Program-made: the position numbers and the translations under genes | Part shown: one piece after another, positions 16,263 to 23,505 of the stretch | How positions within the stretch are numbered: the first letter of the stretch is position 1 | Layout of the letters: the number at the start of each line of letters is the position of its first letter | The notes under the pieces: generated by a model | Database searches by the model: none | What the model was told of the DNA's origin: nothing | What the model saw: the letters and a program-made list of their open reading frames with translations, nothing else | NCBI GenBank assembly: GCA_030834895.1 | Contig: JAUQXA010000054.1 | Span: forward strand, 1-64,000 | Direction of reading: 5' to 3' | Length of the DNA: 64,000 nt | Origin: Anaerolineales bacterium | Lineage (GTDB): Bacteria; Chloroflexota; Anaerolineae; Anaerolineales; Villigracilaceae

Positions 16263-16778
16263 ATGACCAAATCAGAATGGCAGGAGAAATTTCTCGAAGC
16301 GGTTGCCGACTGTTGCGATGAAGGACGGGAGGCGGCGGATTACATCCGCGCCCGCAAAATAAACGTCGGTATCAGACGCGCGCGCAAAAGCGTGGGCGCA
16401 TTTTGGACGCTTTTCAGATCCGCCCATCTTAACGCAAGACACCACACACGAGAGTCGTCACTTGCCAATCCACATGCATGGACGTTATTGATCCACGAGG
16501 TGAGACATCTGCAACAGGGCTATCTCACAGCGTTTTCGATCTATGGTGAGTTGGACGCATGGCAATATCAATTTCAGGTGTTTAAAAAAATCACACAGAG
16601 ACCGTTATCCCCCTTGGCGGAGGAAATCCTGTCCCTGCCGTTGAACATGGACCGAAGTAATTTACAAAAGGCGCGGCGGTTGATGACTCGGCATGCAGGC
16701 ATATGGTACGGCGCAAATTTTTTACCCCTTTATCCCATTCACAAAGAGCTCAAATATTGGTTTACACGAAAGCATTAA
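16263..16778 (+). CDS. Hypothetical protein with HEXXH motif
   Basis: 171-residue soluble protein with no signal peptide. The segment LLIHEVRHLQQGYLTAFSIYGELDAWQYQ holds an HEXXH motif (HEVRH, about residues 78-82) and, 17 residues later, a conserved-looking GELDA acidic motif, a layout compatible with a gluzincin metal site. No larger peptidase domain is visible, so a small zinc peptidase or a metal-binding fold are both open. The gene follows the lipoprotein gene by three bases. Confidence 0.7.
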   Translation: MTKSEWQEKFLEAVADCCDEGREAADYIRARKINVGIRRARKSVGAFWTLFRSAHLNARHHTRESSLANPHAWTLLIHEVRHLQQGYLTAFSIYGELDAWQYQFQVFKKITQRPLSPLAEEILSLPLNMDRSNLQKARRLMTRHAGIWYGANFLPLYPIHKELKYWFTRKH

Positions 16779-16849
16779 TCTACGCGACTTCTTTCAGAAT
16801 CAACAGGTATTTTTAATGTAAAGCGGTTTGATTTGTTGTATGCTGTTGA

Positions 16850-17043
16850 CATGAAACAGAAAGGAGGTTGCGATAGAGACACCGCCTGAAATTCACAAAA
16901 TTGGGAAGGACGACACGCATTGAACTGGTCGGGCAAGCTTTAGAACCAGACGTTCCCCAAACGACATGAGGGTTGCAGGTTCGTTCCTCGCCCAACATAG
17001 AGAATACCTGACGGATGGGTCAATTCCCATCCGTCTTCTTTTT
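16850..17043 (+). ncRNA. Candidate small structured RNA with terminator
   Basis: This gap has no plausible protein gene but contains several potential stems: CTGGT...ACCAG within a longer TTGGGAA...TTCCCCAA pairing (about 16903-16961), GAGG...CCTC (about 16973-16990), and a final strong hairpin, ACGGATGGG/CCCATCCGT, followed by a T-rich tract (17011-17043). I could not match it to tmRNA, RNase P RNA, SRP RNA or a tRNA. It could also be the long 3' region of the preceding gene. Confidence 0.4.
17011..17043 (+). terminator. Rho-independent terminator
   Basis: A nine-base-pair stem ACGGATGGG / CCCATCCGT with loop TCAATT precedes TCTTCTTTTT. Confidence 0.85.
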
Positions 17044-17049
17044 CCAGCA

Positions 17050-17101
17050 GTGCGTCGCACCACAGCGATGGACTTATCCCATTCGTGGAAGTGCGACGCA
17101 C
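17050..17101. repeat. Inverted repeat GTGCGTCGCAC ... GTGCGACGCAC
   Basis: 11-base arms, each itself nearly palindromic, enclose about 30 bases that pair again through CCAC/GTGG. The element lies between the terminator above and the convergent patB gene and looks like another dispersed palindrome class. Confidence 0.6.
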
Positions 17102-17110
17102 CCCCCATGA

Positions 17111-18274
17111 TTACAACGACCTGAGCGCCTTGCGCATTCTATCCAATCCCAGTGTAAGAAGTTTACGGGAAGTTCCAAAATTCAAGCGGACATGCCCCTC
17201 GCCTTCCCTGCCGAATAACCGTCCTTCGCTCAACGCAACCTTGGCGTTCTTCAAAAAGAATTCATAGGGCGAACCTTTGATCTTCGTCTGCGAGAAATCG
17301 AGCCAGCCAAGATAGGTCGCTTCGGGAATCGTCAAACGGACTTCTGGCATATACTCAGTGACATATTCCACGAGAAAATCGCGGTTGGCTGTCAGGTAGC
17401 GACGGAGGTCGGCCAACCAGCCTTCGCATTGACCTGAGAACGCGGTCTGCGCAGCAAATAGCCCCATGCTGCTGACGTGCAATCGCAAATTACCGACTTC
17501 TTTTTCATAGCGCGCACGTAAATCCTTCTCCGGGATGATGGCGAAGCCGCAAAACAGCCCGGGGACATTGAAAGTCTTGGAAGGGGCAATCAGCGTAATG
17601 GTATGTTTCGCGATCTCGGAAGATAACTTCGCCAGCGGGGAAAACTTGTTCCCATCCAGCAACAGTTCGGAGTGGATTTCGTCCGAGACGATCAGCACAT
17701 TGTTTTTGATGCAGATTTCCGCCATGCGCAATAAATCCTTGCGAGAGAAAATAATACCCAGCGGATTATGCGGGTTGCACAGCAGGAACATGCCCGCCTT
17801 CTTCACCTGCTTCTCGAAGATAACCCAGTCGATTTCGTAACTCAAAATATTCCCGTCCACATGTTTTATGAAAGGCGCGTCGAGTTGGGGAATACCAAGG
17901 TTGGTTTTCACTTCATGAAATTCATTGTAGACGGGAGTTTGCAACAGCACGCCCTTTTTGGGAGTACAGGCGATACGCGCCGCGACGCTGAAGCCGCTGA
18001 CAATTCCTGTCACGGCGACCACCGCCTCCGGTTTGACCTTCCAGCCGTACAGCCTGTCCATGCGGGCGGCGACGGTTTCCTTCAGGGCCTTCGATGGCAG
18101 TTCGTATCCCAACACGCCCTGATCCACCGCCTTGTGGAGCGTGTTCAGGATCGGCTTGGGCGCGGGGAAATCCATATCCGCCACCCACATGGGAAGCACG
18201 TCTTTTGGATACCACATCCATTTGTTCAGGCTGTTTGGGTTACGCCGGTTTGGAACAATGTCAAAGTTTGTCAT
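17111..18274 (-). CDS. patB: PatB/MalY-type cystathionine beta-lyase (PLP aminotransferase fold)
   Basis: 387 residues, fold-type I PLP enzyme. Diagnostic motifs are MWVADMDFPAPKPI near the N-terminus, the PVYNEFHEV loop, LLCNPHNPLGIIFSR, the VSDEIHSELLL cofactor contact and the PLP lysine in APSKTFNVPGL. The MalY/PatB group cleaves C-S bonds in cystathionine and related cysteine conjugates and can yield homocysteine, pyruvate and ammonia. No methionine biosynthesis genes flank it. The gene is convergent with the 16.3-16.8 kb pair and divergent from the lipoprotein gene at 18.4 kb. Confidence 0.9.
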   Translation of the reverse strand: MTNFDIVPNRRNPNSLNKWMWYPKDVLPMWVADMDFPAPKPILNTLHKAVDQGVLGYELPSKALKETVAARMDRLYGWKVKPEAVVAVTGIVSGFSVAARIACTPKKGVLLQTPVYNEFHEVKTNLGIPQLDAPFIKHVDGNILSYEIDWVIFEKQVKKAGMFLLCNPHNPLGIIFSRKDLLRMAEICIKNNVLIVSDEIHSELLLDGNKFSPLAKLSSEIAKHTITLIAPSKTFNVPGLFCGFAIIPEKDLRARYEKEVGNLRLHVSSMGLFAAQTAFSGQCEGWLADLRRYLTANRDFLVEYVTEYMPEVRLTIPEATYLGWLDFSQTKIKGSPYEFFLKNAKVALSEGRLFGREGEGHVRLNFGTSRKLLTLGLDRMRKALRSL

Positions 18275-18397
18275 GGGGACCTCTGTTTTTTGAATATATG
18301 GGATATTGTAACTGAGACCTGATGGGTTTCAGAAACCAAGTCTGATAAAAGATTTGACATCAAATTGTCATGGGAAATCCAAACAGTCCGGACAATA

Positions 18398-19006
18398 ATG
18401 AATTCGATGAAAAGCCGTTTTCCGATTCTGTTCTGGTTTATTCTGACAGCCTGTATGGGACTCTCCATTCCTGTCACCAGCACGCCGCAAACCCTTCTCC
18501 CGATGCCGCCCAGTCCTCCATCCAGCTACGGGGGGATCGAGATCAGGGGTGAGGATCAATTCGTCGCGCAGACCATCGCCGCGTTGACCCTGCTGGAGCA
18601 AAAGGCCCCGGACACATTCCAAAAAATCCAAACGTATGTCGGCATCATCGAACAGGGGGAACACAGCGGCATGTGGGCATGGGAAGTCCCACCGCGTTAT
18701 GAAGTCGGAGACTCCACCGCGTTTTTCAGCATAACCTGGTATGCCTCCACCATCGCGCATGACGCCACACACTCGGAACTGTACACCCAATATCAAATTG
18801 CCCACCCGGGCGAGCCTGTCCCTGACAGCGCCTTCGGCGGCGTGGAGATCGAGCGCTTCTGCATCGGCTATCAACTGGAGGTCGCCAGGCGCATCGGCGC
18901 GCCGCAAAGCGAGATAGACTATCTCTCCTCGCTGGACGGCACGCACTGTGACCTCGATAACGACGGGGATTGCGACTGGGAGGATTATCAGAACAGAAAC
19001 TGGTAG
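18398..19006 (+). CDS. Lipoprotein with HDXTH motif and Asp-rich C-terminus
   Basis: 202 residues. The N-terminus is a signal peptide with a possible lipobox (FILTAC). The exported part contains STIAHDATHSELY, a His-Asp-X-X-His pattern of metal-binding type, then GVEIERFCIGYQLEVARRIG. The end, CDLDNDGDCDWEDY, resembles a calcium-binding DXDXDG loop with two cysteines. I do not recognise the family; a secreted metal-dependent hydrolase is a possibility only. A start at 18407 is also possible. The gene reads away from patB. Confidence 0.65.
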   Translation: MNSMKSRFPILFWFILTACMGLSIPVTSTPQTLLPMPPSPPSSYGGIEIRGEDQFVAQTIAALTLLEQKAPDTFQKIQTYVGIIEQGEHSGMWAWEVPPRYEVGDSTAFFSITWYASTIAHDATHSELYTQYQIAHPGEPVPDSAFGGVEIERFCIGYQLEVARRIGAPQSEIDYLSSLDGTHCDLDNDGDCDWEDYQNRNW

Positions 19007-19017
19007 GGGGAGGGAAT

Positions 19018-19045
19018 AGGAATTAGGTGATTAGGGATTAGGTTT
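19018..19045. repeat. Degenerate 'GATTAGGTGATTAGGGATTAGG' repeat
   Basis: The A/T/G-rich run GAATTAGGTGATTAGGGATT recurs in inverse orientation at 41248-41275, where it reads ATGGGGATTAGGTGATTGGG on the minus strand. Both copies sit next to other repeats. Confidence 0.55.
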
Positions 19046-19120
19046 TCAGCGGGATAAATCCCTGGCTCAGTGCATGGAAGCCCTGCGGGGCTGAGTCGGC
19101 TTTTGCGGAATAACGATCAA

Positions 19121-19153
19121 AAGTGACAGTCACCTTAAAGGTGACTGTCACTT
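19121..19153. promoter_or_regulatory. 33-bp palindrome upstream of the restriction-modification gene
   Basis: AAGTGACAGTCACCTT and AAGGTGACTGTCACTT form a perfect inverted repeat with one central base, ending 31 bases before the start codon. A weak promoter can be drawn through it (TTAAAG, 17 bases, TAAAAT at 19157-19162). It may be an operator that controls the enzyme, or one more dispersed repeat. Confidence 0.5.
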
Positions 19154-19184
19154 CGAGTAAAATAACATAAAGGGAACCCACACC

Positions 19185-22100
19185 ATGACCGCTCCAGAGA
19201 TCATCCACCAGCTTGTAAAAAGATTCGACGAGCACCGCGACGCGTATCGTTCGGGAAAATATAACGAGACGCAACTGCGCCGTGAGTTCCTCGACCCGTT
19301 CTTTGACGCCCTCGGCTGGGACGTGTTCAACAGGCAGGGCTATGCCGAGATGTACAAGGACGTGATTCACGAGGACAGTCTGGAGATCGAAGGGGCGAAC
19401 AAAGCGCCCGATTACTCCTTCCGTGTGGGCGGTCAGCGCAAGTTCTTTTTGGAAGCCAAGAAACCCGCAGTCAAAATAGAGACCGATATTCACCCCGCCT
19501 TTCAGTTGCGGCGCTATGCCTGGAGCGCGAAGCTGCCGCTCAGCCTGCTTTCTGATTTCGAGGAGCTTGCCATTTATGACTGCCGCGCCAAGCCCGATAA
19601 AAAGGACAAGGCTTCGGTGGGACGCATCAGGCTGTATTCCTATCGGGAGTATGTCGAGAAGTGGGACGAGATCGCGGGGGTCTTCTCGCGCGAGGCGGTG
19701 CTGAGAGGTTCGTTCGATGCCTTTGCAGAGGGGAACAAACTCAAGAAGGGAACCGCCGAGGTGGACGATGCCTTTCTGGCGGAGATCGAACGCTGGCGCG
19801 ACCTGCTGGCGACCAACATCGCCATTCGCAACCCCAGCCTGAACGTGCGTGAAATGAATTACGCCGTGCAGATGACGATTGACCGCATCGTCTTTTTGCG
19901 GATTTGCGAGGACAGGGGAGTCGAAAGGGACGAGCAGTTGAAGGAGATCGCCTACCCCCTCCCATCCTCCCCCAAATCCGCAACAAAAGTTTTGGGAAAT
20001 TCAGAGACGCTTCATGCGGATTTGGGGGAGGTGCCCGCTAGGGCGGAGGGGGTTTACGCGGCTCTTTGTCAACTCTTCAAACGGGCGGACGCAAGATACA
20101 ACTCTGGCTTATTCCACTTCACGAATGAGAAGGACGCTTCCAGCGCGACCGATACGCTGACCCTGAACCTGACCATCGACGACAAGCCGTTACAGGACAT
20201 CATCAAGAACCTGTACTATCCTGAAAGCCCGTATGTCTTCCGCGAAATCCCATCGGATATTTTGGGACAGGTGTACGAGCGTTTCCTCGGCAAGGTGATT
20301 CGACTGACGGCTTCGCACCGCGCCAAGGTGGAGGAGAAGCCCGAGGTGCGCAAGGCGGGCGGGGTGTATTACACGCCGACCTATATTGTGGAGTACATCG
20401 TCGAAAATACGGTGGGGAAATTAGTGAATAGAGAGCAGAGATTAGAGAGTAGTGGAAAGTCGGGGGGTGGGATGACGCCGAAGGATGTGGAGAAGCTGAA
20501 AATCCTCGACCCTGCTTGTGGCTCTGGGACTTTCCCGCTGGGTGCGTATCAATACCTGCTGGACTGGCATTTGAAGTGGTACACCGAGCACGACCCTGAG
20601 AAGTGGGCAAGCAGTAAGAAACCCCCAATTTACGAAACACGCACCTCCCCCAAGGTGGGGGAGGCTGGGAGGGGGTGGAGACTGACAACATCCAAGAAGA
20701 AAGAGATTTTGCTCAACAACATCTACGGCGTGGACATCGACCCGCAAGCCGTGGAAGTGACCAAACTCTCGCTGCTCTTGAAAGTATTGGAAGGCGAAAG
20801 CCACGAGACCATCGGCTCGCAACTGGCATTGTTTCAGGAGCGTGTCCTGCCCGATTTGGGACGCAACATCAAATGCGGTAACTCGTTGATCGGCAGCGAT
20901 TACTACGAAGGACGCCAGTTGACCATGTTGGTGGACGAGGATGAACGCTACCGCGTGAACGCCTTTGACTGGAAAGCCGAGTTTCCGCAGGTGTTTATTC
21001 AAGGTGGGTTCGATGCGGTGATTGGAAATCCACCGTACATTCGCATTCAGACCTTGCAGGAAAGTTCCCCCATCGACGTGGAGTTTTTCAAGAAACATTA
21101 TCAAGCCGCCAGCAAAGGCAACTATGATATTTATGTTGTCTTTGTTGAAAAGGGCTTGGATGTTCTAAACGGAAAAGGACGCTTGGGCTTTATTCTCCCG
21201 CATAAGTTCTTCAACGCCCAATACGGCGAACCGATTCGCGGCGTAGTTGCAGACGGCAAACACCTTGCCAAAGTTGTGCATTTTGGCGACCAGCAAGTCT
21301 TTGAAAGCGCAACAACCTACACCTGCCTGCTGTTTCTCGATAAAACGGGACGGGAGGAGTTTGAGTTTACAAAAGTTAGTGACCTTGATGGTTGGCGTGC
21401 TACTCAGACCTCCGAGGTCTTGGAGACCTCGGAGGTCTCTGGCATGATTGACGTCAGGCGGGTGACGGGGAGCGAATGGAATTTTTCGGTTGGAAAGAGC
21501 ACGGGACTATTCGAGAAACTTGCACAAATGCCCGTAAAACTGGGCAATGTAAGTCATTTATTTGTTGGACTTCAAACTGACGCAGACGATGTTTATATTT
21601 TGGAAGAAGTGCGACGTGATAAAGACAAAGTGCTTTGTACGTCAAAATACACAGGCAAGGAACATTGGTTTGAAAACGATCACCTAAAACCTTTTCTCAA
21701 AGGTTCTGTAAATATAAGACGATATTATTTATCGGATGTAACAAAACGTTTGATATTTCCTTATGTAACTAAAGACAGCAAATCCATATTACTTGACGCT
21801 AAAGAATATAAAACTAAATTTCCTTTGACTTGGGCTTATTTAGAAGAATGCAAAGAACGATTGAGTTCTCGAAATAAAGGCAGGATGGGTAAAGATTGGT
21901 ATGGATATGTTTATAAGAAGAACCATACACGATTTGACAGCCCGAAGTTGCTTGTACCGTCAATTGCAACAGGCAGTTGCTTTTCTGTTGATATTGAAGG
22001 AAACTTTTACTTTGTAGGAAGCGGCGGAGGAGGTGGCGGTGGATATGGTATTAGCCTTTTGCCTGAAACAGAACTTAGCTACTTCTATCTTCTAGGTATC

Positions 22101-22490
22101 TTGAACTCGAATTTGCTAAGTTCTTATTTGAAAACAATTAGCACTCCATTCCAACATGGTTATATTGCTCTAAATCGTCAATACATTGAGCAACTTCCCA
22201 TCCGCCCAATCAACTTCTCCGACCCCGCCGACAAAGCGCGTCACGACAAAATGGTCTCGCTGGTCGAGCGGATGTTGGCGCTGCATGCCCCCACCCTGCC
22301 CTCCCCCAAATTCCGAAGTGCGGAATTTGGGGGAGGTGCCGCCGAAGGTGGCGGAGGGGGAAGGGGTCGCACGCCGCAGGAGCAGGAGATGGTGAGGCGT
22401 GAAATCGAGTCCACGGATAAGGCGATAGATCGTCTGGTCTACGAGTTGTATGGGCTGAGCGAGGAAGAGATAAAGATTATCGAGAGCTAA
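19185..22490 (+). CDS. Single-chain type IIG-like restriction-modification enzyme (Eco57I-type methylase)
   Basis: 1101 residues. The N-terminus has a PD-(D/E)XK nuclease pattern (NKAPDYSFRVGGQRKFFLEAKK; Asp-76, Glu-90, Lys-92) as in type I/IIG endonuclease domains. The centre is an N6-adenine methylase: GGVYYTPTYIVEYIVENTVG, SAM-binding LDPACGSGTFPLGAYQYL (about 440-457), and catalytic NPPY (about 614-617). The C-terminal third (about 760-1040) resembles a TaqI-like target-recognition domain. One protein therefore carries cutting, methylation and recognition, and no separate HsdS or HsdM gene is near. Five dispersed repeats lie in frame (about residues 260-290, 413-428, 478-500, 741-752, 1036-1062). 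Codon use becomes AT-rich at 21540-22190, the recognition domain, which suggests domain exchange. All core motifs are intact, so the gene may be active. Confidence 0.9.
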   Translation: MTAPEIIHQLVKRFDEHRDAYRSGKYNETQLRREFLDPFFDALGWDVFNRQGYAEMYKDVIHEDSLEIEGANKAPDYSFRVGGQRKFFLEAKKPAVKIETDIHPAFQLRRYAWSAKLPLSLLSDFEELAIYDCRAKPDKKDKASVGRIRLYSYREYVEKWDEIAGVFSREAVLRGSFDAFAEGNKLKKGTAEVDDAFLAEIERWRDLLATNIAIRNPSLNVREMNYAVQMTIDRIVFLRICEDRGVERDEQLKEIAYPLPSSPKSATKVLGNSETLHADLGEVPARAEGVYAALCQLFKRADARYNSGLFHFTNEKDASSATDTLTLNLTIDDKPLQDIIKNLYYPESPYVFREIPSDILGQVYERFLGKVIRLTASHRAKVEEKPEVRKAGGVYYTPTYIVEYIVENTVGKLVNREQRLESSGKSGGGMTPKDVEKLKILDPACGSGTFPLGAYQYLLDWHLKWYTEHDPEKWASSKKPPIYETRTSPKVGEAGRGWRLTTSKKKEILLNNIYGVDIDPQAVEVTKLSLLLKVLEGESHETIGSQLALFQERVLPDLGRNIKCGNSLIGSDYYEGRQLTMLVDEDERYRVNAFDWKAEFPQVFIQGGFDAVIGNPPYIRIQTLQESSPIDVEFFKKHYQAASKGNYDIYVVFVEKGLDVLNGKGRLGFILPHKFFNAQYGEPIRGVVADGKHLAKVVHFGDQQVFESATTYTCLLFLDKTGREEFEFTKVSDLDGWRATQTSEVLETSEVSGMIDVRRVTGSEWNFSVGKSTGLFEKLAQMPVKLGNVSHLFVGLQTDADDVYILEEVRRDKDKVLCTSKYTGKEHWFENDHLKPFLKGSVNIRRYYLSDVTKRLIFPYVTKDSKSILLDAKEYKTKFPLTWAYLEECKERLSSRNKGRMGKDWYGYVYKKNHTRFDSPKLLVPSIATGSCFSVDIEGNFYFVGSGGGGGGGYGISLLPETELSYFYLLGILNSNLLSSYLKTISTPFQHGYIALNRQYIEQLPIRPINFSDPADKARHDKMVSLVERMLALHAPTLPSPKFRSAEFGGGAAEGGGGGRGRTPQEQEMVRREIESTDKAIDRLVYELYGLSEEEIKIIES
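19966..20031. repeat. In-frame repeat A in the restriction gene (CCTCCCCCAAAT class)
   Basis: CCTCCCCCAAATCCGCA and its exact complement TGCGGATTTGGGGGAGG flank a 32-base loop; the element continues as GTGCCCGCTAGGGCGGAGGG. It encodes the low-complexity region PSSPKSATKVL ... DLGEVPARAEG between two conserved helices. Confidence 0.85.
20420..20460. repeat. In-frame degenerate 'GAATAGAGA' repeat B in the restriction gene
   Basis: TTAGTGAATAGAGAGCAGAG and ATTAGAGAGTAGTGG resemble the A/T/G-rich repeats elsewhere in the window. They encode NREQRLESSGK just before the SAM-binding motif of the methylase. Confidence 0.5.
20644..20664. repeat. In-frame repeat C in the restriction gene (CCTCCCCC class)
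   Basis: CCTCCCCC-AAGGT-GGGGGAGG hairpin, followed by CTGGGAGGGGGTGG. It encodes part of TSPKVGEAGRGW, between SAM motif I and the conserved NNIYGVDIDPQAVE segment. Confidence 0.8.
21406..21438. repeat. In-frame repeat D in the restriction gene (AGACCTCGGAGGTCT class)
   Basis: AGACCTCCGAGGTCT, TGG, AGACCTCGGAGGTCT: two 15-base palindromes that also pair with each other. They encode TSEVLETSEVS. The same sequence type forms 41207-41247 and, with changes, 44443-44469. Confidence 0.85.
22300..22336. repeat. In-frame repeat E in the restriction gene (CCTCCCCCAAAT class)
   Basis: CCTCCCCCAAATTCCG and CGGAATTTGGGGGAGG are perfect 16-base arms with loop AAGTG; the element continues as GTGCCGCCGAAGGTGGCGGA. 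It encodes SPKFRSAEFGGGAAEGGGGG near the C-terminus. Confidence 0.88.
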
Positions 22491-22604
22491 AGACCTGACA
22501 GGTTTTCACGAGGTCATGGTCAAAACGAGTCCTTGTCCGCGCACGAGTATTGGTCAGCCGAGGTCACGATGACGCGTGCCCGCAAGGGTAAACCTGTCAG
22601 GTCT
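22491..22604. mobile_element. MITE-like element bounded by AGACCTGACAGGTTT arms
   Basis: AGACCTGACAGGTTT (22491-22505) and its near-complement AAACCTGTCAGGTCT (22590-22604) bound a 114-base segment without coding capacity. It directly follows the stop codon of the restriction gene. No flanking target duplication is obvious and no transposase is near, so movement by a helper in trans is only a guess. Confidence 0.55.
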
Positions 22605-22626
22605 GGAGATGATGAAAGGAAGCCCC

Positions 22627-23439
22627 GTGAACAAAAAGAGAAATACAAAACACCATCTGACGCTTATCACCGCAACGACCACGCTGCTCCTGTCGTTGTT
22701 CAGCCTCGTGTTTCAAGACATCTATACGGCGAGAATAAATCGAATAACAGAATACGAATTGATGGGGCAGGATGTTGTGACGGCAGCGATTTCCGCCGTT
22801 TTTCTCTGCGTCATCCTGTTCAAGGATTACCAAAGAATAAAAACCAAAATCGTCTGGCTTGGCTGTCTTCTGTATTTGTTCTACATCTACGCCTATTTCA
22901 GTTTTGGCGGAGTGACGAGCGTCTTTTATTTGCTGTATGTTGCGATTACGGGTCTGACGTTATTTCTCTTCCTTTTCATTCTGGTCGATATCGTCAAAAA
23001 CGACCAGCTTCCCGACGCCGCCGAAAATTATCCCCGAAAAGCAATATCGGCATTCTTCTTTATCAGCATCCTGCTGATAACCGTTATCGAAATTCAGGAA
23101 CTGATTTTGAAAACAATCGTCCTGAAAGAGCAACTGAATCCCTTTCAAGTATTTTACGTGCTCGATCTGGCGATAATCTTTCCCTCGATCCTGATAACCT
23201 CGGTTCTAAACCTGAGGAAGACCGGCTGGGGTTATTTGTTCAGCGGCGTAGCCCTGATAAAAATTGCGACCATTCTACCCGCCGTGATTTTCAACGACGT
23301 TTTTCATCGGTTGTACACTGGGAGCTTCCTGGACCTGCCTTTCGATATTATCGCGGCGATAATCACCCTGATCGCCGCGATCCTTCTGGTTATGTATATG
23401 AGCAGGGTCGACGATAAAAAATCCTCGCTTCCTCGTTAA
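22627..23439 (+). CDS. Polytopic membrane protein of unknown function
   Basis: 270 residues when started at GTG 22627, which has AAGGA about six bases before it; the in-frame ATG codons at 22609 and 22612 touch the MITE-like element and have no ribosome site. Seven or eight hydrophobic helices are spread along the protein (for example TLITATTTLLLSLFSLVF, YLLYVAITGLTLFLFLFILV, AIITLIAAILLVMYM) with short loops. I do not recognise the family. Because it stands right after the restriction gene it could belong to the same defence island, but nothing in the sequence shows this. Confidence 0.7.
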   Translation: MNKKRNTKHHLTLITATTTLLLSLFSLVFQDIYTARINRITEYELMGQDVVTAAISAVFLCVILFKDYQRIKTKIVWLGCLLYLFYIYAYFSFGGVTSVFYLLYVAITGLTLFLFLFILVDIVKNDQLPDAAENYPRKAISAFFFISILLITVIEIQELILKTIVLKEQLNPFQVFYVLDLAIIFPSILITSVLNLRKTGWGYLFSGVALIKIATILPAVIFNDVFHRLYTGSFLDLPFDIIAAIITLIAAILLVMYMSRVDDKKSSLPR

Positions 23440-23505
23440 TCCAAAAATCCCATTTGCTGATAGAATAACCGTGCAGGTATCACACGCAAGGATGCTCACT
23501 CGTTC

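Noticed and set aside
16970..17000. tRNA-like GGTTCG sequence in the 16.9 kb gap
   Set aside because: The flanking stems do not give a 5-bp T arm or acceptor stem, and no D or anticodon arm can be drawn.
19185..22490. BREX PglX or a type I system
   Set aside because: The methylase shares motifs with PglX, but there is an N-terminal PD-(D/E)XK pattern and no PglZ, BrxC, BrxL, HsdS or HsdM gene in the surroundings.
22533..23417. A 294-codon ORF in another frame over the polytopic membrane protein gene
   Set aside because: It begins inside the MITE-like element, its product has no hydrophobic or domain pattern, and the overlapping frame encodes a clear multi-helix membrane protein with a ribosome site.
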